NCBI GenBank assembly: GCA_021200565.1 | Contig: JAJQGJ010000022.1 | Coordinates: forward strand, 1-64,000 | Length of the DNA: 64,000 nt | Direction of reading: 5' to 3' | Origin: Oscillospiraceae bacterium | Lineage (GTDB): Bacteria; Bacillota; Clostridia; Oscillospirales; Ruminococcaceae | In this document: in pieces, positions 32,090-41,539 of the stretch | How the letters are laid out: every line of letters begins with the position of its first letter | Numbering within the stretch: the stretch's first letter is position 1 | Program-made: the position numbers and the translations under genes | The notes under the pieces: generated by a model | Seen by the model: only the letters and a program-made list of their open reading frames with translations | What the model was told of the DNA's origin: nothing | Database searches by the model: none

Positions 32090-35000
32090 TTAACAACCTT
32101 GGCTTACAGTGAATGTATACGATGAACCATAAACTGTGGTTCCGTCCTGAGTCTTCCAGCAAGCTCTGACTACAATATCAGTGGTAAAATAGTTCGTCGG
32201 AATATTCTCCAAGATGTAAGTTACAAAGTATGTCGAAGCGTCACTAAAATCAGTCGGATTATAGGTCTCTTCTCCACCGTATACCTTCTCATACACGGAA
32301 GTTGATGTTACATTTTGTGTAATCGAACCAACGGTGATAGAGAATCCAACTTCGCTGTACTTTACAGTATCAACTGTAGTTACAAATCTCATGTCAGTAG
32401 TCTCGGAGTCTGCAGTCGTTCCGGCTGTAACCTGTGCCATTACTGTCATAACACCTGCATCCACAAACTTAGCATAAGCAGCAGAGTTTGTCGGGACTTC
32501 AGAGCAAGCTGTCTCACCCTCGCTGTCTTCGTACCAGCCGGCGAAGATGTAGTCGTTGCCGTTGTACTGGAGGGTGGTGGTCGGGTAGCTATCGTTGCTG
32601 TAGGTGCTGATGTTATCAGCAGAAACCCCAACATACATTGTAGCCTCACCATAGCCACTAATGCTGGTGGCTTCGACGGAGGTTGTTCCTTCAGTATCTG
32701 AAGAAGCACCAAGGGTCAGCTTGGAGACGCCGTAGCTTGTACCATCTGCACTCACTGTCGGAACGAAGCCGTCGGCGCAGTATTCAGAAGCTATTTCCTT
32801 ATTGTATGTACCGCCGGAAACGGAGTATGTAACACTACTGTATGCATACAGAATTGCGCCAGAAGAGGTGAAGTCACCGCCAGTGATAGAGGTAGTTCCC
32901 TTATCCATTGTAGCGTCACCATACGCCGTATAAATGCTTATATTCGCGGCAGTAAAGTAACCACCTGAGATGGTTGCATCATTCCAGTTAAGGACGTTGT
33001 TGAGACCGCTGAACGTTCCGCCGTATATTTCCAGGACACCATAGTCATCGTTCTTTACGTTGTAAAGACCGCCAGTGAATGTGCCACCGTAAATCTTCAT
33101 TGTGGAATTGTTCTGGTTAGTGTTCTGAGAACCATCTGACCAGCCGTTATCAATCATGCTGGAGAATATACCGTTGTTAGAGATGCTGATGCAATCGTTT
33201 GTGTTTTCCTCAGCATCTGAACCGATGGTCATGGTACCATGGTTAAGAATTGTGTACCAGCTGTTACCGCCGTTGCTGCTGGTTGTCATACCCGCTTCAA
33301 GGCTTCTGGTGAACTTACCAGCAAGAATTGTGCAAGTGCAATCCATATCATTCCATACAGCTGCCTTGCCGTGGGTTACGTTGTCAACCGTGCCGCAAAC
33401 CAAAGTGCCGTCTTCGCCAACTGTAGCTGTGCTATCAGTTATGGTCAAAGTGCCATAGTTAGTGATAGTGTGAGTAGACTGATTTGTCAGCGTCTTGCCA
33501 TTAAGATCAAGGATTATGGTCTTGCCAGACGGGATCTCGACATCCTCGATGGTGTCGGAGACTAAGGTTACTGTTGCGCCGGAGGAGGCGGCGTTGATTG
33601 CGGATTGGAGGGTTCCATATGAAACCGCATCATCACCTGCGCCAACCTTGGCAACTGCTACGCCGATGACACAGGTCATTGGGTCTGTTCCGTTGCCCCA
33701 TGAGAACGGATTACCGGAAATGATTATCGAGCCTTCTGCAAGGTAATTACCATCTGTGGCTACTGCACCGGTTTTGCCGTTGTTATTGTACAGAGCCATT
33801 GAATAGCCGGTGAATGTTCCCGCACTGATTGAAACGGTAGTATCTGAAATGTTGATACCATAGCTATAAGATCCTGTGCCTGAATTATGAGGCTTAGTAG
33901 CTGTGAAAGTACCACCATTGATAGTTGTGCTGACGCCATAGCCCGAAACACCAGCAGTGTATCCAGTGAATGTACCGCCGTTGATAACGAGAGTGCCATG
34001 AGCGTTCAATACTGCTGCATAAGCATCTGCATTGGTGCTTACGCTGACAGTGTATGTACCACTATCGATTGTAAGGGTAGCCGTCTTGTAGCTGTCACCA
34101 TCAGCAGAAGCATAGTTCTGAACTGCATACTTTCCACCAGTAACAGTGAGGTTCTTCAACGTGAGAGTACCGTTCATGTTTCTTATAGCTTCGCTTGAAT
34201 TTGTTGCAACTACTGTGCCATTCTGAATAGTGACTGTCAAGCCGTTCTTAATTGCGCACTCATCGCCATTATAAGTAATAGTTTTACCGTTAATGTCTAA
34301 CGTTGTACTGTGTGAGAAGCTTATAGGCTCCGTTGCAGTATAGTCATCATAAAGATATACTGTATCGGTCAAACCTGCAGCAGCCAAAGCATCAGAAAGA
34401 CTGTAGTAGTCGGTTGTCTCGCCTTTGTAATTCTCAATATAGGCGACAGCTTTGGATGTGACTGTGCCGGTGGCTGAATCCAGCGAAACGCCTTCTGCCA
34501 AGTAGGCTTCAACGCTGGTGTCAGCGGAGGTTGTGCCGCTGGTTGTGGTAGTCAAGTATGTGCCACCATAAACTATAGCTTTGTCCTCATCTTTAACATA
34601 AGTATCAACTGCCGCTATACTTACGTTGCTTGCACCGATACCGCCGGTGTATGTGCCGCCATTAAGAGTGACTGAAACGCTCTGGCTGGTATCTGAATCA
34701 GTCTCCGAAGCGAGGTTACTGTCGGTGTAGCGAACAGCATAACCACTCGCAGCTGTAAAGACGCCGTCATAGATAGTTACTTCCAATCCATACTGAGCAT
34801 AGCTTGAACTTCTGTTTGAATAAATGGATATTGCATCGCCAAGACCAAGCATGCCACTGCTGTTTCGAGCGGTATTAGCATAGGTTTCACTGCTAAGCGG
34901 TGCGCTCAAATTCATACCAGACCAGGTGGTACTGGAAATTGTCGATGTTATTGTGCCGCCATACACAATCAATTTGCCACAGCAAATGCCAATAGTACTG

Positions 35001-36031
35001 CCATAGTTGCAAGTAAGCAAAGGAGAACTATGGTCTGTCTGCCCAGATGTTCCTATGGTAATCGTTCCTGCAGAAGGCCAGTAGATTGCATCGTAAGCTC
35101 CACTTATCGTACCACCGGTTATAGTAAGACTGCTACTGCCAGACGCATTATTATTTGTTCCTATCGGAGAGTTGCCGCTGATAGTGCCACCGCTTATAGT
35201 AACTGACGCTGCAACATCATCATCTGTGTCAGTATCGTTATTGCGATTAAAGATAGCAATTACATAATTGCCTGATCCACCTGTTGTACTTATTGAACCG
35301 CCCGTTACATTCACTGTACCGCCGAAAGTTTGGAGCGAATTGCCAGTACTGCCGGTAAGCGTTCCAGAAGTAGTCAGTGTACCGCCAATATTAGAAACAG
35401 CAGTTACTCCGGAAACTGTTGCATTGCTTTCTATTGTCAAACTACCTGTATTTGCCACGGCGGTGGCAGAAGAGATTGTTACCGTTCCATTCTTAATTGT
35501 TAAAGTTCCGTTGTTCACCAGTCCCGCAGACACAGAGCTTGAGCCTGTGACTGTCACACTTGTGGTTCCACTTAAAGTAAGCGTTTTACCGTCCAAATCA
35601 AGAATGATATTCTGGGTATTAGAGATGGTGATAGCAGATGTTGCTGTTGTATCAGCTGTCAGAGTGATGGTTGTCTGATCACTGCCTGTTACAGCTGCTA
35701 TTGCTTCTGCCAAAGTGCTATATGAAGTACCACCGATTTTAGCAACGCCGGTTGCAGCTTCGTCATTTGTCGCCTCAGCTTCGACTGTTTCTTCAGTCTC
35801 TACAGCAGCTACAACTTCTTCCGCCGGCTCGTCCGTCGGGTCTGCGGCTGCGGGTTCTCCTTCCTCAGGATTTTCGTCAGCTTCTTCCACATCGTCTTCA
35901 TCGCTGTCGGTGTCGGCTGCCACTCCGACAGGGACCTCATCAGCGCCGCTGTCGGCAGCAAACGCACCGGTTGGAAGGAGTGAGACGATCATTAAAACGC
36001 TTATTATTACGCAAATAAGACGTTTTGCCAT
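32090..36031 (-). CDS. Large secreted beta-helix-type surface protein
   Basis: 1313 aa. Signal peptide at residues 1-26 (ends AFAADS), an acidic Glu/Asp-rich linker to about 90, then hundreds of residues of short beta-strand repeats (patterns NGTLTIKNG, TISGGTISG, TLTIDSGTY, VSGYGV). These would form a right-handed parallel beta-helix, as in adhesins and pectate-lyase-like folds. Near the C-terminus, 'YIFAGWYEDSEG...AYAKFV' is a Listeria-Bacteroides (InlB) B-repeat-like unit. No LPxTG anchor or dockerin is seen. The start is ATG 36031, after AAGGAGG. Control appears to be through a G-tract promoter and leader hairpin. Confidence 0.85.
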   Translation of the reverse strand: MAKRLICVIISVLMIVSLLPTGAFAADSGADEVPVGVAADTDSDEDDVEEADENPEEGEPAAADPTDEPAEEVVAAVETEETVEAEATNDEAATGVAKIGGTSYSTLAEAIAAVTGSDQTTITLTADTTATSAITISNTQNIILDLDGKTLTLSGTTSVTVTGSSSVSAGLVNNGTLTIKNGTVTISSATAVANTGSLTIESNATVSGVTAVSNIGGTLTTSGTLTGSTGNSLQTFGGTVNVTGGSISTTGGSGNYVIAIFNRNNDTDTDDDVAASVTISGGTISGNSPIGTNNNASGSSSLTITGGTISGAYDAIYWPSAGTITIGTSGQTDHSSPLLTCNYGSTIGICCGKLIVYGGTITSTISSTTWSGMNLSAPLSSETYANTARNSSGMLGLGDAISIYSNRSSSYAQYGLEVTIYDGVFTAASGYAVRYTDSNLASETDSDTSQSVSVTLNGGTYTGGIGASNVSIAAVDTYVKDEDKAIVYGGTYLTTTTSGTTSADTSVEAYLAEGVSLDSATGTVTSKAVAYIENYKGETTDYYSLSDALAAAGLTDTVYLYDDYTATEPISFSHSTTLDINGKTITYNGDECAIKNGLTVTIQNGTVVATNSSEAIRNMNGTLTLKNLTVTGGKYAVQNYASADGDSYKTATLTIDSGTYTVSVSTNADAYAAVLNAHGTLVINGGTFTGYTAGVSGYGVSTTINGGTFTATKPHNSGTGSYSYGINISDTTVSISAGTFTGYSMALYNNNGKTGAVATDGNYLAEGSIIISGNPFSWGNGTDPMTCVIGVAVAKVGAGDDAVSYGTLQSAINAASSGATVTLVSDTIEDVEIPSGKTIILDLNGKTLTNQSTHTITNYGTLTITDSTATVGEDGTLVCGTVDNVTHGKAAVWNDMDCTCTILAGKFTRSLEAGMTTSSNGGNSWYTILNHGTMTIGSDAEENTNDCISISNNGIFSSMIDNGWSDGSQNTNQNNSTMKIYGGTFTGGLYNVKNDDYGVLEIYGGTFSGLNNVLNWNDATISGGYFTAANISIYTAYGDATMDKGTTSITGGDFTSSGAILYAYSSVTYSVSGGTYNKEIASEYCADGFVPTVSADGTSYGVSKLTLGASSDTEGTTSVEATSISGYGEATMYVGVSADNISTYSNDSYPTTTLQYNGNDYIFAGWYEDSEGETACSEVPTNSAAYAKFVDAGVMTVMAQVTAGTTADSETTDMRFVTTVDTVKYSEVGFSITVGSITQNVTSTSVYEKVYGGEETYNPTDFSDASTYFVTYILENIPTNYFTTDIVVRACWKTQDGTTVYGSSYTFTVSQGC

Positions 36032-36044
36032 AAAAAATTCCTCC

Positions 36045-36224
36045 TTAGGTCGTACAAAGGAGGAAAATATAGATAAAAAGTCCTCCGCTGCACTTGTTAA
36101 ATAGTGTCGGAGGTTTGATGTGGGCACCTGAGCTCCCGGGGACCTCGAAAAAATTCCGAGCCGGAAACCAGTACCCCCCGCAATGATTTTTGTGGTTAAG
36201 CATTATTATGCCCTTCCACCACAT
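36045..36224 (-). CDS. Leader ORF upstream of the surface protein, speculative
   Basis: 59 codons from ATG 36224, at the predicted transcription start, to TAA 36045, which overlaps the ribosome site of the surface protein gene. It begins MWWKGIIMLNHKNHCGGYW; the CGG codons come from the G6 run at 36174-36179. Leaderless translation would be needed. It may be a chance open frame. Confidence 0.2.
   Translation of the reverse strand: MWWKGIIMLNHKNHCGGYWFPARNFFEVPGSSGAHIKPPTLFNKCSGGLFIYIFLLCTT
36076..36115 (-). terminator. Leader hairpin, possible attenuator
   Basis: CCTCCG (36113-36108) pairs with CGGAGG (36087-36082), followed by ACTTTTTAT on the minus strand. It lies between the promoter and the surface protein start. 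Two further leader hairpins, TGTGGT/ACCACA and CTCG/CGAG, precede it. Confidence 0.5.
36174..36179 (-). repeat. G6 tract in the surface-protein leader
   Basis: GGGGGG followed by TACTG on the minus strand, flanked by TTGC. The same arrangement (TTGC, G7, TACTG) occurs at 51953-51959. Confidence 0.8.
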
Positions 36225-36230
36225 GTAAAC

Positions 36231-36259
36231 ATTATAATCCCCCCGCTCGCAGTTGTCAA
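36231..36259 (-). promoter_or_regulatory. Surface-protein promoter with G6 tract in the spacer
   Basis: TTGACA (36259-36254), 17 bp, TATAAT (36236-36231). The spacer contains a homopolymer of six G (36244-36239). Gain or loss of one G would move the spacer to 18 or 16 bp and change promoter strength, as in known phase-variable genes. Confidence 0.75.
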
Positions 36260-36327
36260 GAGTTTTTTCATGGGGAATGAAAAAATTTTTGAAAAAGTTC
36301 CGATGTGGGCAATTTCAAGCCGGAGGG

Positions 36328-37536
36328 TCAGAAGATTTTGTACTTCTTCAACAATGCAATCCGCTCCGACGCCACATCGTAGCTCTCCGCCATCACGGAC
36401 ACCTTCTTGCCACTTTTGAGGTATCTCCCGACTCTCTTGAACCACTCTGCGGGTAGCATGTATGGCTTGTCCTTCAGATACGGTCTCCAGGAGGTCCACA
36501 TCTTCCAGGACGGGAAAATCATTCGCCAGATGGCGGTGGCTTTGCTACTTCCGCCGTTGGTGATTGCCATGTTGGTGTAGCGGGCGGTTTCGGAGGCGGT
36601 CTCAGTGACACTGCCGAAAATGCCGGTTTTAAGCATGTCTTCAATCAAAGCTTCGGGCGAGGTGGGAGTCCTCCCCAACGGCAAATTGAAGCCGAGGTAC
36701 TGATTTCCGACGGCAATCAGGTCTACGAGGTAGTTGTCTGCCCTCACCTGCTCCAGCTTGTCCCAGATATATGTCCAATCGATTCTTTCGTAATATTTTT
36801 CCATGTAGAGGAGCACGTCCATCGCCATTCGGATGCCCGCACCGGTGCTCGTGAAATGCTTGAACATGTGAAGCGTGAGGAAGAGGAATTCGTCGGTTGG
36901 ATGCATGACACGAATTTGGGTGTCAAGTATCTCCACATACTCGGTTCTGGCGAAAACGTCCCTGAACCAATCGTTCATTTCGGAAAGCAAATCGTTCGCT
37001 CTGCCAAGCGGGTTGAGGTGAAGCTCGATTGCAAGACCAGCTTCACGATTTATGAAAGTAACCTCCTGGAGCACTTCTGAGTGAGTCTCAGAGGTCGCTT
37101 CTCTTTCATAACCGCATTGTTCCAAAACCGTGGCAACCCTTTGGAAATTTGCCTCGTCAACAAGCAAATCCTCATCCCCTGAAGCCCTGAAATCCTGCCC
37201 GTCTTTATAGAGAGAACGGCAGACAATGCCTTTCAGAACTATCGGCGGTTCGCCGGCTTCGATGAGGGCACGATATAGGTTCAAGAACGCATCCGTCTTC
37301 TGAATCTGGCGGGACATCACGGATGTGGCTTTGATGAACATGTCGGGGTGGGATTCGTCGTATTCTGAGAAGGTGTCGTACTGAGCTGCGGAGTTGTATA
37401 CGAATGGTAGAAGGTTTTGCTTGGCGGAGATTGAGAGGATTTCGGACCAATCGGGCGTGACTAAGGAAGACAGCTGCGATGATGGGTGCAGGGTGTCTTT
37501 TAGGAGGGTTAGGAATTGGTTCTCTTGGGTTGTCAT
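36328..37536 (-). CDS. Nucleotidyltransferase-fold family protein (PF14907-like)
   Basis: 402 aa. 'PIVLKGIVCRSLYKDGQDFR' followed by ASGDEDLLVDE has the Asp-x-Asp pattern of nucleotidyltransferase-fold proteins, and 'LHMFKHFTSTGAGIRMAMD' is typical of the uncharacterised nucleotidyltransferase family found in surface-polysaccharide and peptide-modification loci. Start ATG 37536 (or GTG 37551). Last gene of the minus-strand polysaccharide run. Substrate unknown. Confidence 0.75.
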   Translation of the reverse strand: MTTQENQFLTLLKDTLHPSSQLSSLVTPDWSEILSISAKQNLLPFVYNSAAQYDTFSEYDESHPDMFIKATSVMSRQIQKTDAFLNLYRALIEAGEPPIVLKGIVCRSLYKDGQDFRASGDEDLLVDEANFQRVATVLEQCGYEREATSETHSEVLQEVTFINREAGLAIELHLNPLGRANDLLSEMNDWFRDVFARTEYVEILDTQIRVMHPTDEFLFLTLHMFKHFTSTGAGIRMAMDVLLYMEKYYERIDWTYIWDKLEQVRADNYLVDLIAVGNQYLGFNLPLGRTPTSPEALIEDMLKTGIFGSVTETASETARYTNMAITNGGSSKATAIWRMIFPSWKMWTSWRPYLKDKPYMLPAEWFKRVGRYLKSGKKVSVMAESYDVASERIALLKKYKIF

Positions 37537-37566
37537 TTCGTCACGCTTCACCTCTTTCTATTGTAT

Positions 37567-38586
37567 CTAACCATTCTTTGACGAGATTTTTAAGCTCAAA
37601 AGATCATAAAGTTTCCTATAGACAAACACTAGTGCAAAAGTACAAGCCAGTACCAAGCCAGCGTAGAGCAAGCTACTATATTCAATAACAGGAGTAAACA
37701 AATTCAGAAAAATCGTTTGAAACAGGAATACTTCAAAGCTATTGTGACCAAGCCATTCTAAAAGGCGGGAATGGAATTTCCTGCAACCAGTAATAAGGTA
37801 GCAGAAGATTGCAAACAAGGCACAGGCTATAATCATGAAGAATGCCCGATAACTCTGAGCTGTTTGTATAAATCCAGAGGCAAAAAGAAACACACCGCCA
37901 AAAGCTAATAGTGCTACAGCGCACTTGCCATAGCCGTATTTAATTTTATCTTTCACCTGTGGCAATAACATCCCTATCGGATAACACAGCACAGAATTGT
38001 AGTACCACACCGATTTATCCAGAGCGTAAAAAGCACCAATACACACTAATGCGGCTGAGAACGCAAGGACATAATAGATTACAGTATTCTTTTCAATAAA
38101 TCTATTTAAGAGCCAGTGAATAACAAAGCAAATAAAAATCACTTTCGGGAACCAATTAACCAGTCCCGGATTTGACATTGTCAGGAGATCAACTATAATA
38201 TCGCCGAATTTTGGAATACTATCGGAGTCAAATATAACCAACGATAAGAAGTAAAGGACATAGCACACCAAGAATGGAATATACAGCTTAGAAAGCTTTC
38301 TTCCCAACCACTTGGTACTCCTTCCGTTTCGCTTCAAAGAAAGCTCATTTCCATACCCAGAAATCAAGAAGAAAACGCCACAAGACAAATAGCCAAACGC
38401 ACTTATAAAGTAATGATATACACTTAAATTGTTTCCTATATGGTGGAGAACGATCAACAGAGCACAGATTCCCTGAAAAACCGATGTCGACTGTCTATCG
38501 AGTACCCCCCCACGCACCTTCTCACTGGTGGTCAGAATACTCAGTATAACAACGGCAACCAATGCATAGCACAAAATCAGATACAT
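37567..38586 (-). CDS. Membrane acyltransferase (acyltransferase-3 family)
   Basis: 339 aa, about ten membrane helices. The family opening 'LDRQSTSVFQGICALLIVLH' followed by HIGN contains the catalytic-type His, and 'SCGVFFLISGYGNELSLKRN' follows. It transfers acetyl or similar groups to sugars of the exported polysaccharide. Start ATG 38586 after AAGGTG. A G7 tract (38505-38511) encodes Gly-Gly-Val at the N-terminal edge of the domain; the frame is intact. Confidence 0.88.
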   Translation of the reverse strand: MYLILCYALVAVVILSILTTSEKVRGGVLDRQSTSVFQGICALLIVLHHIGNNLSVYHYFISAFGYLSCGVFFLISGYGNELSLKRNGRSTKWLGRKLSKLYIPFLVCYVLYFLSLVIFDSDSIPKFGDIIVDLLTMSNPGLVNWFPKVIFICFVIHWLLNRFIEKNTVIYYVLAFSAALVCIGAFYALDKSVWYYNSVLCYPIGMLLPQVKDKIKYGYGKCAVALLAFGGVFLFASGFIQTAQSYRAFFMIIACALFAIFCYLITGCRKFHSRLLEWLGHNSFEVFLFQTIFLNLFTPVIEYSSLLYAGLVLACTFALVFVYRKLYDLLSLKISSKNG

Positions 38587-38612
38587 ATTTTTCACCTTTT
38601 CTGAATCACAAA

Positions 38613-39754
38613 TCAATTCTTCGTGATAACTCTTTTAATTTTACGCAGACATCTGACACCAGTGCGATAGGCAGTGCCTATAAAGCTGAAATATCTACAG
38701 TTGTAATACTTGTGCCTGTCTTCTTTAGTTAACTGCTCCATGTTTAAACGTTCATGAGCTAGCCTGTCAAAGTAGACTTGCGTTCTCCAGTCTATTGCTT
38801 TGAATTCGTTTCTCTTAATGCACTCACATAGAGATTCTTCCAAGCCTTGCCTCAGAACTGTAAACTCCATATCACCAATTATATCTTTTAATTTAGAACC
38901 ATCATATATTCGGCTTATTCCCCTGGAGTACTTGATCTGTGGCACTCGTCCCAGTTTCTTTGCAGTTTCTAAAGACTCACATTCTGAAAAATACTTGATA
39001 GTATTGCTAGTCGCTTTCTTAAAGACATCAGAATATATTCCGCTACTTCCGCCCATGTAACAGCATTTGAAGAAGTAATGTGTACCATCTGACCTATGGC
39101 TTTTGGATTATTGATAAGTTTAGCCATCGCCATGGCTACATCTCTTCCAGAAGTCATGGTCGCTTTCACACTTTGAATATCTTTCGGGAAAACAACGCTA
39201 TTACCACATAAAGCTCTGAACAGCCATTCCTCTTTCTCGCTTATACCAAGCTGAAGTCTTTCTGGTCCATAAGTTATGCCCGGTCGCACGATTGTATAGT
39301 TGCTCTTCCCGGATGCATAAAGTATATCTTCTTGTCTCGCTTTAGCCAATGCATATTCATCGGTCTTCAGATATTCGGAATCATCGCAAACATCCAGTAG
39401 TCTTGGTGAAGATTCGGTCAACGGGTGTTTCGATTCAGCATATACACGAGCCGAACTCAAATAGATATATTGTTTGGTAGAACGCAAAAATAAATCTACC
39501 CGCTCAGAGAACTCTGGTGCCGTATACCTCATAAAATCAACGATAACGTCAAAATCACCGTGACTGATTAGATTCGATAAGAAATCTAAATCCTTCGCAT
39601 CGCCCTTTATGAACTTAACTCTTTCGCTATTTCGCTCTTTTCGACTGGTCACAGTAATTGCAAAATTATCGTCATAAGCTAAAATATCGCATAACTGTGT
39701 TCCCATAACACCAGTTCCGCCAAGCAATAAAACGGAGCATTTGCTTTCAGACAT
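38613..39754 (-). pseudogene. NAD-dependent epimerase/dehydratase, single-base frameshift
   Basis: Extended SDR enzyme. The first part (from ATG 39754, ribosome site CAGGAGGT) has VLLLGGTGVMG, the Tyr-x3-Lys-like region 'YALAKARQEDILYASG', and PGITYGP. The C-terminal part continues in another frame: restoring one base near 39038-39039 joins TWAEVAE to IYSDVFKKATSNT and gives an uninterrupted protein of about 380 aa. It would act on a nucleotide sugar. The break may be a real mutation or an assembly error; both halves are otherwise well conserved. Confidence 0.75.
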
Positions 39755-39778
39755 AGGTACCTCCTGCATAGTAAAAGC

Positions 39779-41518
39779 CTACTTTCCAAACACTTTCTTC
39801 ACAGCTTCAACGCTCTTCTCTCCGAGGAGCTTTTTGACTGTGCCCTTAACTTGACCAGTGGTCGATATTTCAAAATTACAGATAGTCTCCAGTGCTTTTG
39901 CCTCATCTTCTGTTTCAGTGAACACTTCAAATACTATAGGCTTATCGGTAACTTTATCTGAGACAAACTCGTTGACGGACTGTGAGAACTCCTCTTTGCT
40001 GTTAGCACTCAAATATTTGAAGCCTAAATCCTCGGCATAATGTTTCAGCAATACAGGAGACTGGTCGCCGAAGTGTCCGGCTGCTGCCATATATTTATCT
40101 GCATCCTCGCCGAACATCGTACAGGGGTGTTCATAATTCCTGAATTCAATGCCACGACCATTGTTTATAACCATAAGTCTTACGTTGTTTCCGACGTGCC
40201 TGTTTCCAAGCGCATTCATATCGTAGAAGAAAGACAAATCTCCGATAACAGCAAAATACAATCTGTCTTTATGTGCTAATGAAGAGCCAATCATTGAGGA
40301 AAGAACACCATCAATTCCAAAGCCACCAGTGTTGGAATAACAGGTGATAGATTTGTCTCTTTCAAAGAAATTCCAGCACCTCAATGTGTTAAGGATGCCT
40401 AAATACAAGGTGGAGTTTTTCGGCAGCTTACTAAGTGTATTCTGAGCAACCCAAAGATTTGAAAACGGGAGATCTGGGACTTTTTCTGCAAGACGATTGT
40501 ATTCGTTACTCCATTCATCATAAAACGGTGTGGGACTTTCGCTTTCGGCGACACTCACATAATGTTCAAAGAAAGATTCTTCTTCCATTTCAAAAACATA
40601 TTCGAGCTTTTTGAACGTGTCCCGGACTTCTCCATCAGGATTAACTCTCCACACCTTTTCACAAGCCATACTTATGTATGAGCCACTAACTTCGCCAATA
40701 TGAATTAAGGTAGTTATTGGAGCGATAGACGGGTTGTACTTATGTTGTCTTAGTATAAGACTTGGCATTACTCTGTATTTTCCGGGATAGTTACTTGTTT
40801 GATCGCAAAATACAGCAGCATCATATTTCTCGCAAAATTTATCGACGACTTCCGTTAGATGCTTGTCCCATTTCTTGTGTGCACCCACAAAAATTCCGAC
40901 CCTGCCAGCTTTTAGCTCAGGAAAACCGTCTTTGTATCCAATTCTTCTGATAACACGAACATCGGGCAAGGTCTTAACTGAAAAATCATTAGAGACCGTC
41001 GTCTCAAGGTTGATATGAACAGGACCACCGCCATCTCGTCTCAGCTCAAGAAGTGCATTATTCAGCATGACGTTATTCGCCCATTCATCTTTCTGGCAAC
41101 GAACAGCCGGCACCTGAACACTCAGCTTGACAATATCATTCATCTGTGTACGTCTATCAATAATCTGAGGAATCAGCTGTCCAATCTCACCCGGATGTGT
41201 CATAGAAGTGATGGCAAGCACAGGAAGCCTTCTGTAATATGCCTCTGTTAATCCAGAAAGATAGTTCCTTGATGCGGTTGCGCCTGTACAGCTCAGTGCT
41301 ACTGGTTCACCAGATTCTGCTGCCAGTCCGCAAGCCATATATGCTGCCGACCGTTCATCGACACTCGAATAAAGTTCAAAATAGTCATCGCATTGCAAAC
41401 TTGCTACAACGCCCATATTTTTCATTCCTGGACTTACAATAACCTTTTTTACCCCATGCGCTTTCATCAGTGCTACCAGCATCTGAATACTTTTTTCTGA
41501 CGAATAATAATTGTCCAT
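39779..41518 (-). CDS. MenD-like thiamine-diphosphate enzyme, paralogue 1
   Basis: 579 aa, three-domain ThDP-enzyme architecture. The N-terminal part has the catalytic-type Glu region 'SSVDERSAAYMACGLAAESG'; the C-terminal cofactor-binding motif is IGDLSFFYDMNALGNRH...NN, with GDL as in MenD, not GDG. It forms C-C bonds after decarboxylation of a 2-keto acid in known relatives. In a polysaccharide locus it could build a branched or acyl-modified sugar or an acid substituent (inference). It lies 21 nt after its paralogue. Confidence 0.8.
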   Translation of the reverse strand: MDNYYSSEKSIQMLVALMKAHGVKKVIVSPGMKNMGVVASLQCDDYFELYSSVDERSAAYMACGLAAESGEPVALSCTGATASRNYLSGLTEAYYRRLPVLAITSMTHPGEIGQLIPQIIDRRTQMNDIVKLSVQVPAVRCQKDEWANNVMLNNALLELRRDGGGPVHINLETTVSNDFSVKTLPDVRVIRRIGYKDGFPELKAGRVGIFVGAHKKWDKHLTEVVDKFCEKYDAAVFCDQTSNYPGKYRVMPSLILRQHKYNPSIAPITTLIHIGEVSGSYISMACEKVWRVNPDGEVRDTFKKLEYVFEMEEESFFEHYVSVAESESPTPFYDEWSNEYNRLAEKVPDLPFSNLWVAQNTLSKLPKNSTLYLGILNTLRCWNFFERDKSITCYSNTGGFGIDGVLSSMIGSSLAHKDRLYFAVIGDLSFFYDMNALGNRHVGNNVRLMVINNGRGIEFRNYEHPCTMFGEDADKYMAAAGHFGDQSPVLLKHYAEDLGFKYLSANSKEEFSQSVNEFVSDKVTDKPIVFEVFTETEDEAKALETICNFEISTTGQVKGTVKKLLGEKSVEAVKKVFGK

Positions 41519-41539
41519 ATTCGCACCTCTTGTATAGAT

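Noticed and set aside
32090-36031. Tandem DNA repeat array or sortase-anchored protein
   Set aside because: The beta-helix units are too divergent at DNA level to be a tandem array, and no LPxTG motif or C-terminal membrane anchor exists.
35268-36104. Long open frames on the plus strand opposite the surface protein
   Set aside because: Val/Pro/Ser-rich shadows of the Thr/Ser/Ala-rich coding strand; no ribosome sites.
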